55,359 bases of DNA from Bifidobacterium catulorum. Lineage in GTDB: Bacteria > Actinomycetota > Actinomycetes > Actinomycetales > Bifidobacteriaceae. The stretch is taken from NCBI RefSeq assembly GCF_003129925.1, contig NZ_QFFN01000015.1:1-55359 (forward strand), given 5' to 3'. A program made the position numbers and the translations under genes. The number at the start of each line of letters is the position of its first letter. The stretch's first letter is position 1. Below the pieces are notes generated by a model that saw nothing but the letters and a program-made list of their open reading frames with translations, ran no database searches and was not told the origin of the DNA. Of this stretch, positions 42,549-51,192 are shown piece after piece.

Positions 42549-43298
42549 TTACTTGACTTCGATGCCTTCGGACTTGGCCAGCTCGGCCAGGCGGGATTCG
42601 ATCTCCTCGTAGGCGGGGATGATCGAGCCGAGTCCGCGGCGGAACAGATCCTTGTCGAGATGCTCGACCTTGCCGCTGTGGTCCTTCTGATCCCACAGGC
42701 GGCAGGAATCCGGGGTGATCTCGTCGGCCAGCAGCAGCGTGCCGTCGTCGGTGCGGCCCATCTCGATCTTGAAGTCCACGAGCTTGACGTCGATCTTCGC
42801 GAAGATCTCGATCAGGGCCTCGTTGATGCGGCGGGCCAGCGGCGCGATCTCGGCGAGATCCTCACGTGTGCACACGCCGAGTGCCACCAGGTCGTCGTCG
42901 TTGACGAACGGGTCGTGCAGGTCGTCGTTCTTGAGGAAGTATTCGAGCACCGGCTCCTTGAGCGGCAGGCCCTCCTCGACGCCGAGGCGCGAGCAGAAGT
43001 GGCCGGCGGCGGTGTTGCGCAGCACGATCTCCAGCGGGAACATGTTCACCTTGCGCACAAGCTGGGCGGTGTCGTTCACGCGTTCGATGAGATGGCTGTC
43101 GATGCCGCGATTCCTCAGCAGGTCGAAGATGATGGTGGTGATGAGGTTGTTGAGACGCCCCTTGCCGGTGAAGTCCTCCTTCTTCTCGCCATCGCCGGCC
43201 GTGGCCGTGTTCTTGTACTCGACCCAGAAGACCTCCGGATCGTCGGTTGCGTACAGCTGCTTGGCCTTGCCCTCGTAGAGCTTTTCCAGTTTCTCCAT
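42549..43298 (-). CDS. purC: Phosphoribosylaminoimidazole-succinocarboxamide synthase
   Basis: 249 residues. Joins CAIR and aspartate to SAICAR. Motifs: [20 protein letters not shown] near the N terminus, [35 protein letters not shown] and [24 protein letters not shown] lies upstream; ATG at 43298 or 43301 (ATGATG). It is probably a separate transcript, with a terminator of purT upstream at 43397-43432. Confidence 0.95.
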   Translation of the reverse strand: MEKLEKLYEGKAKQLYATDDPEVFWVEYKNTATAGDGEKKEDFTGKGRLNNLITTIIFDLLRNRGIDSHLIERVNDTAQLVRKVNMFPLEIVLRNTAAGHFCSRLGVEEGLPLKEPVLEYFLKNDDLHDPFVNDDDLVALGVCTREDLAEIAPLARRINEALIEIFAKIDVKLVDFKIEMGRTDDGTLLLADEITPDSCRLWDQKDHSGKVEHLDKDLFRRGLGSIIPAYEEIESRLAELAKSEGIEVK

Positions 43299-43396
43299 CA
43301 TTACCTTTCTCACGACGTGATCTCACAGCGTTATCGGAGTGGAAATTCGGGGTGAATAATCGAGCCTAGGATATCAAGCGCCGACTACAAAACACG

Positions 43397-43432
43397 ATGC
43401 GTCCGGGCGATGGGGAACGTCCGGACGCATCA
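43397..43432 (-). terminator. Terminator downstream of purT
   Basis: GATGCGTCCG and CGGACGCATC arms with a 15-nt loop, followed on the minus strand by GTGTTTTG. It lies about 50 bp after purT. Confidence 0.7.
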
Positions 43433-43482
43433 TCATGAAAGAAGCCGGGTCCGAGACCGGCGACAGGCCTCGGCGAAGTGGT

Positions 43483-44784
43483 TCAGCCGAGCTCCGAAAC
43501 CGTTGCCGTGAGCCGTTCGGCGACGTCCGCGGCCTTCCTCCGGGCCTCCGCCTCCGTGGGGGCGGACGCCAATGCCACGGCCATGCGGCGGTGGCCGTCC
43601 ACGCCCGGCTTGCCGAAGACGCGCACGTCCGTGTCGGGCAGCGACAGCGCGTCGGCCAGATGACGGAACGTCACCGCGCCCCTGCCGGACACGACGATCG
43701 CGTGGCTGGCGCAGACCATGGACGGGTCGCGCAACGCGACCGACCGTTCGGACACCGGCACGCCGAGCACGGCGCGCGCATGGAGGGCGAACTCGCTGAG
43801 ATTCTGGGAGATCATCGTGACCATGCCCGTGTCGTGCGGGCGGGGGGAGACCTCGTTGAACAGCACGCGGCCGTCCTTGAGCACGAACAGCTCCACGCCA
43901 TACACGCCCCAGCCGGTCTCGCCGTTGGCATGGGCGAGGTCCACCAGTCCGGAGACGATGGCCGTGGCGATGTCGGCGGCCTGACGGCGGACGTCGTCGT
44001 CGATGGCCGCACGCTGCCACGATTCGCGGTAGTCGCCGTCCTCCTGACGCTGGCCGATCGGCTCGCACGTGACGATCCCGGACGACGAACTCACCGTCAG
44101 CACCGTCAATTCGTAATCCATGGGAACGAACGCCTCGACGACCACGCGGCTGACCACATGCTCCTTGGCCGTGCGCCCCTCGGTCTGCGCGATGTCCCAG
44201 GCCCGGGCCACGTCGTCGGCCGACCTCAGCACGGACTGGCCATGGCCGGACGAGCTCATCACCGGCTTGACCACGCAGGGGAAGCCCACGGCGGCCGCAC
44301 CCTCGGCGAGCTCCGACTCTGATCCGGCGAAACGATACGGCGACGTGGGCAGGCCAAGCGTCTCCGCGGCCAGACGGCGCAACCGCTCACGGTCCATGCA
44401 TATCTGTGCGATCCGGCAGCCCGGCACCACCTGGACGCCCGCGTCGACGGCCTTCGACAGCTCCTCCGTGGCGATGGCCTCCACCTCGGGGATGATGATG
44501 TCGGGCCTCACCTCGGCGATCAGCGCGTCCAGCTCTCCGGGCTGGGCCATGTCGAGCACGCGGTACTCGTTCGCCACATGCTGCGCCGGGGCGCCCTCGT
44601 AGGAGTCCGCGGCGCAGACCCACACGCCCAGACGCATGAGCTCGATGGCGATCTCCTTGCCCAGCTCGCCGGAGCCGAGCAGCAGCGCGCACGTGCGGGA
44701 CGCGTTTCGAAGGTCGCCGAGCGGGCGGTCCGGCACGACGGTGGGGTCGTAGGTATTGACTGCGGGATTATCAGACTTGCTCAT
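43483..44784 (-). CDS. purT: Formate-dependent GAR transformylase
   Basis: 433 residues. Makes FGAR from GAR, formate and ATP, replacing folate-dependent PurN. It is an ATP-grasp enzyme: CALLLGSGELGKEIAIEL at the N terminus, EVEAIATEEL, FPCVVKPVMSSSGHGQS and VLFNEVSPRPHDTGMVT. Starts at 44784 (MSKSDNPAV) and 44793 (MNGMSKS) lack a ribosome binding site, which suggests a leaderless or weakly initiated message. The gene is separated from purC by a terminator. Confidence 0.85.
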   Translation of the reverse strand: MSKSDNPAVNTYDPTVVPDRPLGDLRNASRTCALLLGSGELGKEIAIELMRLGVWVCAADSYEGAPAQHVANEYRVLDMAQPGELDALIAEVRPDIIIPEVEAIATEELSKAVDAGVQVVPGCRIAQICMDRERLRRLAAETLGLPTSPYRFAGSESELAEGAAAVGFPCVVKPVMSSSGHGQSVLRSADDVARAWDIAQTEGRTAKEHVVSRVVVEAFVPMDYELTVLTVSSSSGIVTCEPIGQRQEDGDYRESWQRAAIDDDVRRQAADIATAIVSGLVDLAHANGETGWGVYGVELFVLKDGRVLFNEVSPRPHDTGMVTMISQNLSEFALHARAVLGVPVSERSVALRDPSMVCASHAIVVSGRGAVTFRHLADALSLPDTDVRVFGKPGVDGHRRMAVALASAPTEAEARRKAADVAERLTATVSELG

Positions 44785-44913
44785 GCCATTCATTGTGGCA
44801 TCAACGCTACCCGTCGCGACCGTGACGGCGGGAACGGCCCACGCGCGTCGGTGTCCGTATGGCGGGCGGATGCGCGGCGGGAGACCGCACGGCCACGAAT
44901 GCGACACGCCGAT

Positions 44914-44941
44914 ATGACAGGTGTGAAAAATCGTGTATAGT
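44914..44941 (+). promoter_or_regulatory. Promoter of tRNA-His
   Basis: ATGACA (44914-44919), 16-nt spacer, TATAGT (44936-44941), 43 bp upstream of the tRNA. Confidence 0.65.
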
Positions 44942-44983
44942 ATTCACCTGTTGCGCTCATTCAGTTCGCTGAATGGCAGACAT

Positions 44984-45057
44984 GGTGGCTATAGCTCAGT
45001 TGGTAGAGCATCTGATTGTGGTTCAGAAGGTCGCGTGTTCGAGCCACGTTAGCCACC
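44984..45057 (+). tRNA. tRNA-His (GTG)
   Basis: Cloverleaf with acceptor arms GTGGCTA / TAGCCAC, anticodon stem TCTGA / TCAGA, loop TTGTGGT giving anticodon GTG, T arm GCGTG / CACGT. The extra G at -1 (44984) opposite discriminator C is the histidine identity pair. CCA is not encoded. Confidence 0.97.
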
Positions 45058-45067
45058 CCGAAGTCAA

Positions 45068-45096
45068 GGGTCTCCCGAAAGGGAGGCCCTTTTTCG
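45068..45096 (+). terminator. Terminator of tRNA-His
   Basis: GGGTCTCCC and GGGAGGCCC around GAAA, followed by TTTTT. Confidence 0.85.
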
Positions 45097-45135
45097 TTAT
45101 GTCGTCATGTTCGTTATGTCGTCATGTTCCGAAAG

Positions 45136-45260
45136 GAATTTGGTCAATCCGGTCATAAGGACCCTCAATCCAAGGTCTTCATGACCGGATCTGCCAAATT
45201 CGGGATTTTCGAGACCGGATCGGCCAAAGAAAGACGGGTGATTTGGTCAATCCGGTCACG
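45136..45260. repeat. Inverted and direct repeats around TTTGGTCAATCCGGTCA
   Basis: GAATTTGGTCAATCCGGTCA (45136) is reversed at 45181-45201 as ATGACCGGATCTGCCAAATT (18 of 21 positions); two further copies follow near 45210 and 45241. An 18-bp direct repeat GTTATGTCGTCATGTTC precedes at about 45095-45130. It lies just beyond the end of the YwiC-like gene. Confidence 0.7.
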
Positions 45261-45294
45261 GAATCGGCCGTCGGTCCGGTCCGACCCGGCCTGT

Positions 45295-46155
45295 CTACCA
45301 TCCGATGCGGGGCACCGCGTAGACGACCGACGCGAACACCATCAGACTCGTCGCGCATTCCACCAGACCGGTCACCATCGGCCCGACCGTCCGGTTGCGG
45401 GCCAGCAGCGGCAGGACGACCGACCGGGCCAGCAGCGTCGCACCGCCCGCTCCCAACGTCGGCTGCGCCGCGAACCCGAGACACGTCAGCACGATATTCC
45501 AGATGACCGAGGCGCGAAGATACGACCGTTTGCCGCGCTCCCGGATCATGGTCTTCACGAACAGCACGGAACCGAACTGCGTGAACGCGAAGATCGCCGC
45601 CGCATAGCATCCCTCGCGGAAGAGGGGCACATGCATGCCGAACACGTCGAAGCCGGCCACCGCGCCGCCAGCCGCGGGATGCTCTCCGAACAGCGGCATC
45701 ACCGTGGCCATGGTGGCCGTGGCGAGCACCGCCGCCGCGTTCGCCCACAACGAGCGTTCGCGCCGCTGCCACGACGCCATCAGCGACACGGCGAGCAGCA
45801 CGGCGAACACCGGCGCCCACGCCAGCACCTCGGGATGCAGCAGCACGAACGGCACGCCGGCCACGGCGGTCAGCGCGCCATAGACGAGCACCGGCCTGCG
45901 GTAGCGTTTGCGGAACTTTGATTTGACCCAGCGGGCGGTCGAAAACTGCAGGAAATAGCACAGCATCCAGGCGGCGAGCAACCACAGTTGCGTCGGCGTC
46001 GCGCCGCTGAGCGTCATGCCGGCCATGGCAGGCAGCAGCACCATGGCCCATGCGCCGTGCTGGTCGGGGATCCACCGCCGCAGGGCGCGGCTCATGATCG
46101 GCGGGGTCGATGGCATGGAACGTCCGTTCGGTGAATACTGGGTGTATTGGGTCAT
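45295..46155 (-). CDS. YwiC-like integral membrane protein
   Basis: About 286 residues with many membrane segments (AMVLLPAMAGMTL, LWLLAAWMLCYFLQF, VLVYGALTAVAGVPFVLL, WAPVFAVLLAVSLMASW, and more to the C terminus). The N-terminal RRWIPDQHGAWAMVLLPA is the family signature. The function of YwiC-like proteins is not known. Starts at 46155, 46113 and 46092 are possible and none has a strong ribosome site. It is divergent from the SPFH gene. Confidence 0.75.
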   Translation of the reverse strand: MTQYTQYSPNGRSMPSTPPIMSRALRRWIPDQHGAWAMVLLPAMAGMTLSGATPTQLWLLAAWMLCYFLQFSTARWVKSKFRKRYRRPVLVYGALTAVAGVPFVLLHPEVLAWAPVFAVLLAVSLMASWQRRERSLWANAAAVLATATMATVMPLFGEHPAAGGAVAGFDVFGMHVPLFREGCYAAAIFAFTQFGSVLFVKTMIRERGKRSYLRASVIWNIVLTCLGFAAQPTLGAGGATLLARSVVLPLLARNRTVGPMVTGLVECATSLMVFASVVYAVPRIGW

Positions 46156-46295
46156 AACGGACCATCGTACGGCACGTCGCTCGCGCCGCGCGTCACAAGC
46201 GTATGGGAACATGGGGGTGTTGGAATGGATCGCCCGGACATCCACGCGGATGTGGAGCCTCCCGGGGATCATGAAATGAAGGGAAGGGAAATGCC

Positions 46296-47252
46296 ATGGC
46301 ATTCATCGGTTTCGGAACGACGTTCCTGTTCTTGATACTGGTCATCGTCGTCGTGCTGCTGTTCTTGAGTTTGTACATCGTGCCGCAGCAGAACGCATAC
46401 GTGATCGAGCGTCTGGGCAAGTTCCACGCGGTCACCGTGGCCGGTCTGCACATGAAGATACCGTTCATCGACCGCATCGCGCAGAAGATGAACCTGAGGG
46501 TCAGCCAGCTGGACGTGAAGCTTGAGACGAAGACGCTCGACAACGTGTTCGTCACCGTGGTGGCGTCCACCCAGTTCCGCGTTGACGCGCGGCATGTGGA
46601 CGTGGCCTACTACGAGCTGCAGAACCCGGCCGCGCAGCTGCGCAGCTACATGGAGGACGCCCTGCGTTCCGCCATCCCGGCCCTTACGCTCGACGACGCG
46701 TTCGCCCGAAAGGACAACGTGGCCCTCGACGTGCAGCAGACCGTCGGCAACGAGATGCAGCGGTTCGGATTCAACGTGGTCAAGACCCTGATCACCGCCA
46801 TCGACCCCTCGGCGCAGGTCAAGCAGGCCATGGACTCCATCAACGCCGCCCAGCGCGAGAAGGAGGCCACCCGCCAGCGTGCCGAGGCGCAGCGCATCGC
46901 CATCGAGACGCAGGCGCAGGCCGACGCCGAGAAGACCAGGCTGCAGGGCGAGGGCCAGGCGAACTACCGCCGCGAGATCGCCAACGGCATCGTCGACCAG
47001 ATCAAGAGCCTGCACGCCGTGGGCATGGACATCAGCGAGGTCAACCAGGTCGTCATGTTCAACCAGTACCTCGACGTCATGCGTTCGATGAGCGAGTCGA
47101 AGAACGCCAAGACGGTCGTGCTGCCCGCCTCCACGCCGGCAGGGTTCAAGAACATGTACGACGAGGTGACCAACGCGCTGCTGACCGGACAGGCCGTCGG
47201 GGAGCCCGGCGTCCCCATGCCGGGGTCTGAATCGCGCCCGAACCGTGGATGA
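46296..47252 (+). CDS. SPFH/stomatin-like membrane protein
   Basis: 318 residues. One N-terminal membrane segment (FLFLILVIVVVLLFLSLYIV), then the SPFH domain (VPQQNAYVIERLGKFHAVTV through VTVVASTQFRVD and GFNVVKTLITAIDPS) and a helical Ala/Glu/Arg-rich segment (KEATRQRAEAQRIAIETQAQ) that drives oligomerisation. Family members organise membrane domains and quality control. GGGAAGGGAAA lies before the ATG. No NfeD partner is adjacent. Confidence 0.9.
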   Translation: MAFIGFGTTFLFLILVIVVVLLFLSLYIVPQQNAYVIERLGKFHAVTVAGLHMKIPFIDRIAQKMNLRVSQLDVKLETKTLDNVFVTVVASTQFRVDARHVDVAYYELQNPAAQLRSYMEDALRSAIPALTLDDAFARKDNVALDVQQTVGNEMQRFGFNVVKTLITAIDPSAQVKQAMDSINAAQREKEATRQRAEAQRIAIETQAQADAEKTRLQGEGQANYRREIANGIVDQIKSLHAVGMDISEVNQVVMFNQYLDVMRSMSESKNAKTVVLPASTPAGFKNMYDEVTNALLTGQAVGEPGVPMPGSESRPNRG

Positions 47253-47304
47253 AATCCGCATGCGAAACGTTTGACGTGTTTTTTGCCTGATACTGTAGAA
47301 AACC

Positions 47305-48270
47305 GTGCAAATAGGGAATCGTCATATTCGGCTCGGTGTGCTCGACATCGGGTCCAACACCGTCCACATGCTGATCGTAGACGCCGCTCCGGGCGCGCGC
47401 CCGGAGCCGGAGGCGTCGAGTCGTTCCGTCGTCCGCATGATGCAGTACCTCAAGGAGGACGGCACCATAAGGAAGTCGGGCGTCAAGGCCATCCTCGCCG
47501 CCGTGGACCAGGCGATGAAGCTCGCCGAACAGTACGAGGTCTCGCAGGTCGTGCCCATCGCCACGTCCGCGTTGCGCGACGCGCCCAACGGCCCCAAGAT
47601 CCTCGTGCAGATCGAGCAGCGCATCGGACAGGGCGTGTCCGTGCTGTCGGGCCCGGACGAGGCCCGTCTCACCTTCCTCGCCGCGCGTCGTTGGTACGGC
47701 TGGGGCGCCGGCCGCCTGCTCGTGCTCGACATCGGCGGCGGCTCGCTGGAGGTCGCGTCCGGCGTGGACGAGGAGCCGGACAAGGCCATGAGCGTGCCGG
47801 CGGGTGCCGGGCGCGTCACCCACTCCTACCTGCCGGAGGGCACGGCCGACTCCAAGCAGCTCGCCCACCTGCGTAAGAAGGTCGACCATATCATCGAGCC
47901 CATCGTCAAGGAGTTCGCCGATTCCAAGCGTCCCGACCATGTGGTCGCCACGTCGAAGACCTTCCGTTCGCTGGCACGTCTCGCCGGATCCAAGGTCAAG
48001 ACCATCGGCTCCGATGAGAGCTGGCGTATGAACCGCGCCCAGCTGGAGGACTGGATTCCGCGTCTGGCGTCCATCGAACCCGCCCAGAGGGTCGCGTTGC
48101 CGGGCATCACGCCGGAACGCACCAACCAGATCGTCGGCGGTGCCGTCGTGGCCGACGAGATCATGAAGGCCCTGAAGATCGACGAGATCGAGATCTGCCC
48201 GTGGGCGTTGCGAGAGGGTGCCATCCTGCGCTGGCTCGACCAGTTCGGCCGCACACGCTTCGGATTCTGA
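47305..48270 (+). CDS. Ppx/GppA-family phosphatase
   Basis: 321 residues. Exopolyphosphatase/guanosine pentaphosphate phosphatase family: VLDIGSNTVHMLIVDA (phosphate loop 1), TSALRDAPNGP, LSGPDEARLTF and VLDIGGGSLEVASGV (phosphate loop 2). It is the short, single ASKHA module of actinobacterial Ppx. The start is GTG 47305; upstream TTGACG and TGTAGA are 17 nt apart and would place the transcript start at about the GTG, so leaderless translation is likely. Confidence 0.85.
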   Translation: MQIGNRHIRLGVLDIGSNTVHMLIVDAAPGARPEPEASSRSVVRMMQYLKEDGTIRKSGVKAILAAVDQAMKLAEQYEVSQVVPIATSALRDAPNGPKILVQIEQRIGQGVSVLSGPDEARLTFLAARRWYGWGAGRLLVLDIGGGSLEVASGVDEEPDKAMSVPAGAGRVTHSYLPEGTADSKQLAHLRKKVDHIIEPIVKEFADSKRPDHVVATSKTFRSLARLAGSKVKTIGSDESWRMNRAQLEDWIPRLASIEPAQRVALPGITPERTNQIVGGAVVADEIMKALKIDEIEICPWALREGAILRWLDQFGRTRFGF

Positions 48271-48286
48271 ACGATTCCGAACGATT

Positions 48287-48314
48287 TTGCAAACGGGGAA
48301 CGGTACGGTATACT
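48287..48314 (+). promoter_or_regulatory. Promoter of tRNA-Arg
   Basis: TTGCAA (48287-48292), 16-nt spacer, TATACT (48309-48314), 12 bp upstream of the tRNA. Confidence 0.65.
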
Positions 48315-48325
48315 GAATCGCTGTT

Positions 48326-48398
48326 GCCCGGGTAGCTCAGGGGATAGAGCACCGCTCTCCTAAAGCGGGTGTCGTGCGTTCGAATCGCATCTCGGGCA
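48326..48398 (+). tRNA. tRNA-Arg (CCT)
   Basis: Acceptor GCCCGGG / CTCGGGC (one G-T pair), anticodon stem CCGCT / AGCGG, loop CTCCTAA with anticodon CCT. CCA is not encoded. The integrase gene pointing towards it makes its 3' end the likely attachment site. Confidence 0.97.
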
Positions 48399-48403
48399 CA
48401 TAT

Positions 48404-48431
48404 GGCCTTGAAACGCAAACGTTTCAAGGCC
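48404..48431 (+). terminator. Terminator after tRNA-Arg
   Basis: Perfect 12-bp arms GGCCTTGAAACG / CGTTTCAAGGCC around CAAA, then TAGTTACTTTTTAG. If the attachment core lies in the tRNA, this hairpin belongs to the integrated element or chromosome junction. Confidence 0.7.
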
Positions 48432-48548
48432 TAGTTACTTTTTAGAGCTATCGATCCGGGGACAATGGGGGACGATGAAGGATTCAGCTCCTCCATCTCG
48501 GAGGGATTATTCTCTGCCCGACATTAACCCAAATCCCCCGCTTTTAAA

Positions 48549-48690
48549 TTGATGCTTTCGGTTCTTTTCGGAAACTTTCGGGTAGATGCCGAAAGCATCG
48601 GTAGAAGAAAATGTTGAAATTTCAACGATTCCATGCCGTTTTCAATAATTTCAATACTTTCGGTAGATACTGGGGTATTCCGAAAAACTA
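48549..48690. promoter_or_regulatory. Repeat-rich attachment-proximal region, possible integrase arm sites
   Basis: GATGCTTTCGG and CCGAAAGCATC form an inverted repeat; ACTTTCGGGTAGAT and ACTTTCGGTAGAT are direct repeats about 85 bp apart, and TGTTGAAATTTCAACG is a small palindrome. Such repeats between att core and integrase are typical arm-type or excisionase sites; the assignment is inferred. Nothing else is seen in the 289-bp gap 48399-48687. Confidence 0.45.
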
Positions 48691-50028
48691 GCCCAACTCC
48701 TGACGCCGGTCTTTCTCCAGCGCGTCCGATACCTCGTCTAGCCGATCAGGCCACAATCCGGCATATTGGTTCAATGTTATGGATACATCGACGTGGCCCA
48801 ATGCTGCAGCAAGAGTGACGACGTCGCAACCAGCCTTGATGCTCAATGATGCAAACGTATGTCGAAGTGAATGCGGGCGAAGGCCCTCGATGTCTCCCAA
48901 GCCGGCCGATTCAACGGCCTTGTAAAAGACCCGCCATCTCCAGTTGTCCTCGCTGATTCCTCCATCTCCACGCCTTGGCCGAAATAGATAATCGTCGATG
49001 GAGCGCCCCTCCATGAGTTCTTCCAGCTCCTCCATGAGGAAGTGCTGAATGACCACCTGTCTGGATTTTCGGCCCTTGGTGGGGCCTTCTTTCCGCCCAT
49101 CCTTGGACAGGGTCTTGTTGATCGTCACACGACGTGTTTCCGTGTTGATATCTCCCACCCGTAAGGCCCAGGTCTCTCCCGGTCTGGTGCCCACGTAGGC
49201 CATGAATCGTATGGCCGTGGCGCTGACGATGTCCTTGCGGTCCCTCTCATATTTTCCCAGAGCCGGCAATTCCTTAGCAGCCTGAGCCAGTGCTTCGACC
49301 TCTGTGTGGGTCAGAAAGACCTTGTTGCGTTCCTCTCGCTCCGGATCCTTGCGCGAGACATGGATATCCCGCATGGGGTCATGCTGTATCCAGCCTCTTT
49401 TCAGGGAATACCGGATAACGCCGCCGAAAACGGAATTAACTATCTGGCAGAGATAGGCGGGCCGGGGAATTGCGGGCTTCTTATGGGCGTGCTCCTTGAA
49501 ATGGAACGGAGCCTTTCCCTCTTTCAGTTGGTTGACCCATTCGTTGATGGCGCTTTCGTCGATTTTCGTCAGGGGCGTCGCGCCCCATTTCGGCAGGACG
49601 TATGCGCGGAGAGTATCATCGTATTGCTTGGCTGTTGAATCGCCTAGATTGTGCTGGCTGCTGCGCCATTCCGTAGATGCCTCGGCAAAGGTCCTCCTGG
49701 CATCGTCTTGGTTAATGTATTTGCCGCTGAGCTGTTCGTCGCTGATTGCCGTCTGGTATAGTTCGGCATCCTTCTTTTTGGTGAAGCTCCGCGATCTTAC
49801 CCGGCGTCTGCCGTAGGCGTCTGTCTCGAACCATTTGATTTGCCAGCGTTTTCCCCTGCCAAAGTCGGCGGTCTTGTATTCGTCCGGAACATTGGCTTTG
49901 GACGAATCCTTGGAGTTCGCTAGGGCGCGTGTCACGGCCGCGGGAGGTGCGGCGTGGATAACGGTCCCGTCGGGCATCGTCATCGTCTTCTTTTTGAGCC
50001 AGCGGTCAACAATCCAAGCTTTCGCCAT
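48688..50028 (-). CDS. Tyrosine recombinase/integrase
   Basis: 446 residues. A phage-type integrase with an N-terminal arm-binding AP2-like part (GRGKRWQIKWFETDAYGRRR), SAM-like core-binding domain (FAEASTEWRSSQHN...) and catalytic domain with Arg282 in GTRPGETWAL, HSLRH (His386, Arg389), His412 in LGHVDVS and nucleophile Tyr422 in LNQYAGL. All catalytic residues are present, so it should be active. The gene end faces the tRNA-Arg, the usual arrangement at an attL or attR. Confidence 0.95.
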   Translation of the reverse strand: MAKAWIVDRWLKKKTMTMPDGTVIHAAPPAAVTRALANSKDSSKANVPDEYKTADFGRGKRWQIKWFETDAYGRRRVRSRSFTKKKDAELYQTAISDEQLSGKYINQDDARRTFAEASTEWRSSQHNLGDSTAKQYDDTLRAYVLPKWGATPLTKIDESAINEWVNQLKEGKAPFHFKEHAHKKPAIPRPAYLCQIVNSVFGGVIRYSLKRGWIQHDPMRDIHVSRKDPEREERNKVFLTHTEVEALAQAAKELPALGKYERDRKDIVSATAIRFMAYVGTRPGETWALRVGDINTETRRVTINKTLSKDGRKEGPTKGRKSRQVVIQHFLMEELEELMEGRSIDDYLFRPRRGDGGISEDNWRWRVFYKAVESAGLGDIEGLRPHSLRHTFASLSIKAGCDVVTLAAALGHVDVSITLNQYAGLWPDRLDEVSDALEKDRRQELG

Positions 50029-50087
50029 TGTGGCGGCTCCTTTCGATTATCGCAGCCAGTGGAGCGCGTTGTCTTTGTGGTGAGAGG

Positions 50088-50690
50088 TCAAGCGTTCTTA
50101 TTGGGGGAATTGCCCAGAATGAGGTCGATGTCGTCCTCCGTGAGGAACTTCTCTAGACTTTCAGTCAATGCTTTTTTTATTTCCGGCTGTTCGGCGAGAA
50201 CCTGCAAGCCGTGATTCTCTCTTGTTCGTTTGAGGACGCGACGTATGAGGGTGATGTAGGACTCGGGGCTGAATGTTGCGAGGATGGTTTGGCTTGCCTC
50301 CCGTTGGGATTCCGAGAGATGGGAGTAGGTGCAGAAATAATTGATGAGCGCGTCGAAATAGCATTCGGCCCACTTCTCAATATCTTTCCGGGGTGTTACT
50401 GCGGCGGAAAGAGCCTGGTCTTTACTGAACTGATAGCCGTCGGGGGAGTAATCCATGAGTAGTTTGTCTATCTCGCCCTCCCAAGGCAGGTTCAGAGCCT
50501 TGAGGATATCCCGTGCCTCGAATAGTTTGAGGGTCCTTTCCCCGGTCTCAAGGGCCCAAATGGTTGCTTGGGACCAGTTGTACCCATAGTCTTCCATGGC
50601 GCGGGCGAGCTCGCTTTGGGTCATTCCTGCGGCAATTCGGAGTTTTTGCAACTCCTTGCCGGTGTACTCGTTATCCACTGTTGCTGCCAT
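50088..50690 (-). CDS. XRE-family regulator of the integrative element
   Basis: 200 residues. HTH at about 10-55, ELQKLRIAAGMTQSELARAM with SQATIWALETGERTL, then a helical C-terminal domain (IEKWAECYFDALINYF, YITLIRRVLKRTRE). A GTG at 50741 would add 17 residues; neither start has a good ribosome site. It is divergent from the excisionase-like gene at 50815 and could control it and the integrase. Confidence 0.8.
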   Translation of the reverse strand: MAATVDNEYTGKELQKLRIAAGMTQSELARAMEDYGYNWSQATIWALETGERTLKLFEARDILKALNLPWEGEIDKLLMDYSPDGYQFSKDQALSAAVTPRKDIEKWAECYFDALINYFCTYSHLSESQREASQTILATFSPESYITLIRRVLKRTRENHGLQVLAEQPEIKKALTESLEKFLTEDDIDLILGNSPNKNA

Positions 50691-50814
50691 GTCATCGAAT
50701 ATACCAATAGCCAATTCAGCTCGCCTTTCTTTGTCCTGCACAAGGTTGATGATAATGAAAAATCGTATTAAAATCCATTAATACTAAATAATCAATTATT
50801 TTGTGGGAGCTGTT

Positions 50815-51060
50815 ATGAGCGTTAATCGGAGAGAAGGTCAAGACAATTCCGTCGAATGGCTGAAGGACCTTCCTGAAATTTCGACCCCGGGCGACTTGGC
50901 AAGGGTGAGCGGGATTTCGTTGGGTACGCTCGCCTACTGGAGGCACAGTGGAACGGGTCCTCGATATATGAAGCTAGGAAGGTTAATCAGATATCGGAAG
51001 AATGACGTAGTGGTGTTCTTTGAGTCTTCTTTAAGGACTTCCACTGCCGAGACGGCCTGA
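50815..51060 (+). CDS. Excisionase/AlpA-like HTH protein
   Basis: 81 residues. A winged-helix of the MerR/excisionase type: TPGDLARVSGISLGTLAYWR, then TGPRYMKLGRLIRYRKNDVV. Such proteins act as excisionases or plasmid and element regulators. GGGAG precedes the ATG at 50815. It is the first gene rightwards from the divergent XRE promoter. Confidence 0.85.
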   Translation: MSVNRREGQDNSVEWLKDLPEISTPGDLARVSGISLGTLAYWRHSGTGPRYMKLGRLIRYRKNDVVVFFESSLRTSTAETA

Positions 51061-51192
51061 AAGACATACTCTTGCCGATAAAAATGGGGCGGCCCCGCCG
51101 ATACGGTTCCGCCCTGCCCGTTGCCGGGAACAGCCACTCCAATTCTACTCTAGGAATAGGCATCGGGTTTTACTATTCCAGTAGGCGGAACC

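Noticed and set aside
42397..42696. 100-residue extension of PurL
   Set aside because: It translates palindrome repeats; GTG 42396 with AAAGGA gives the family N terminus.
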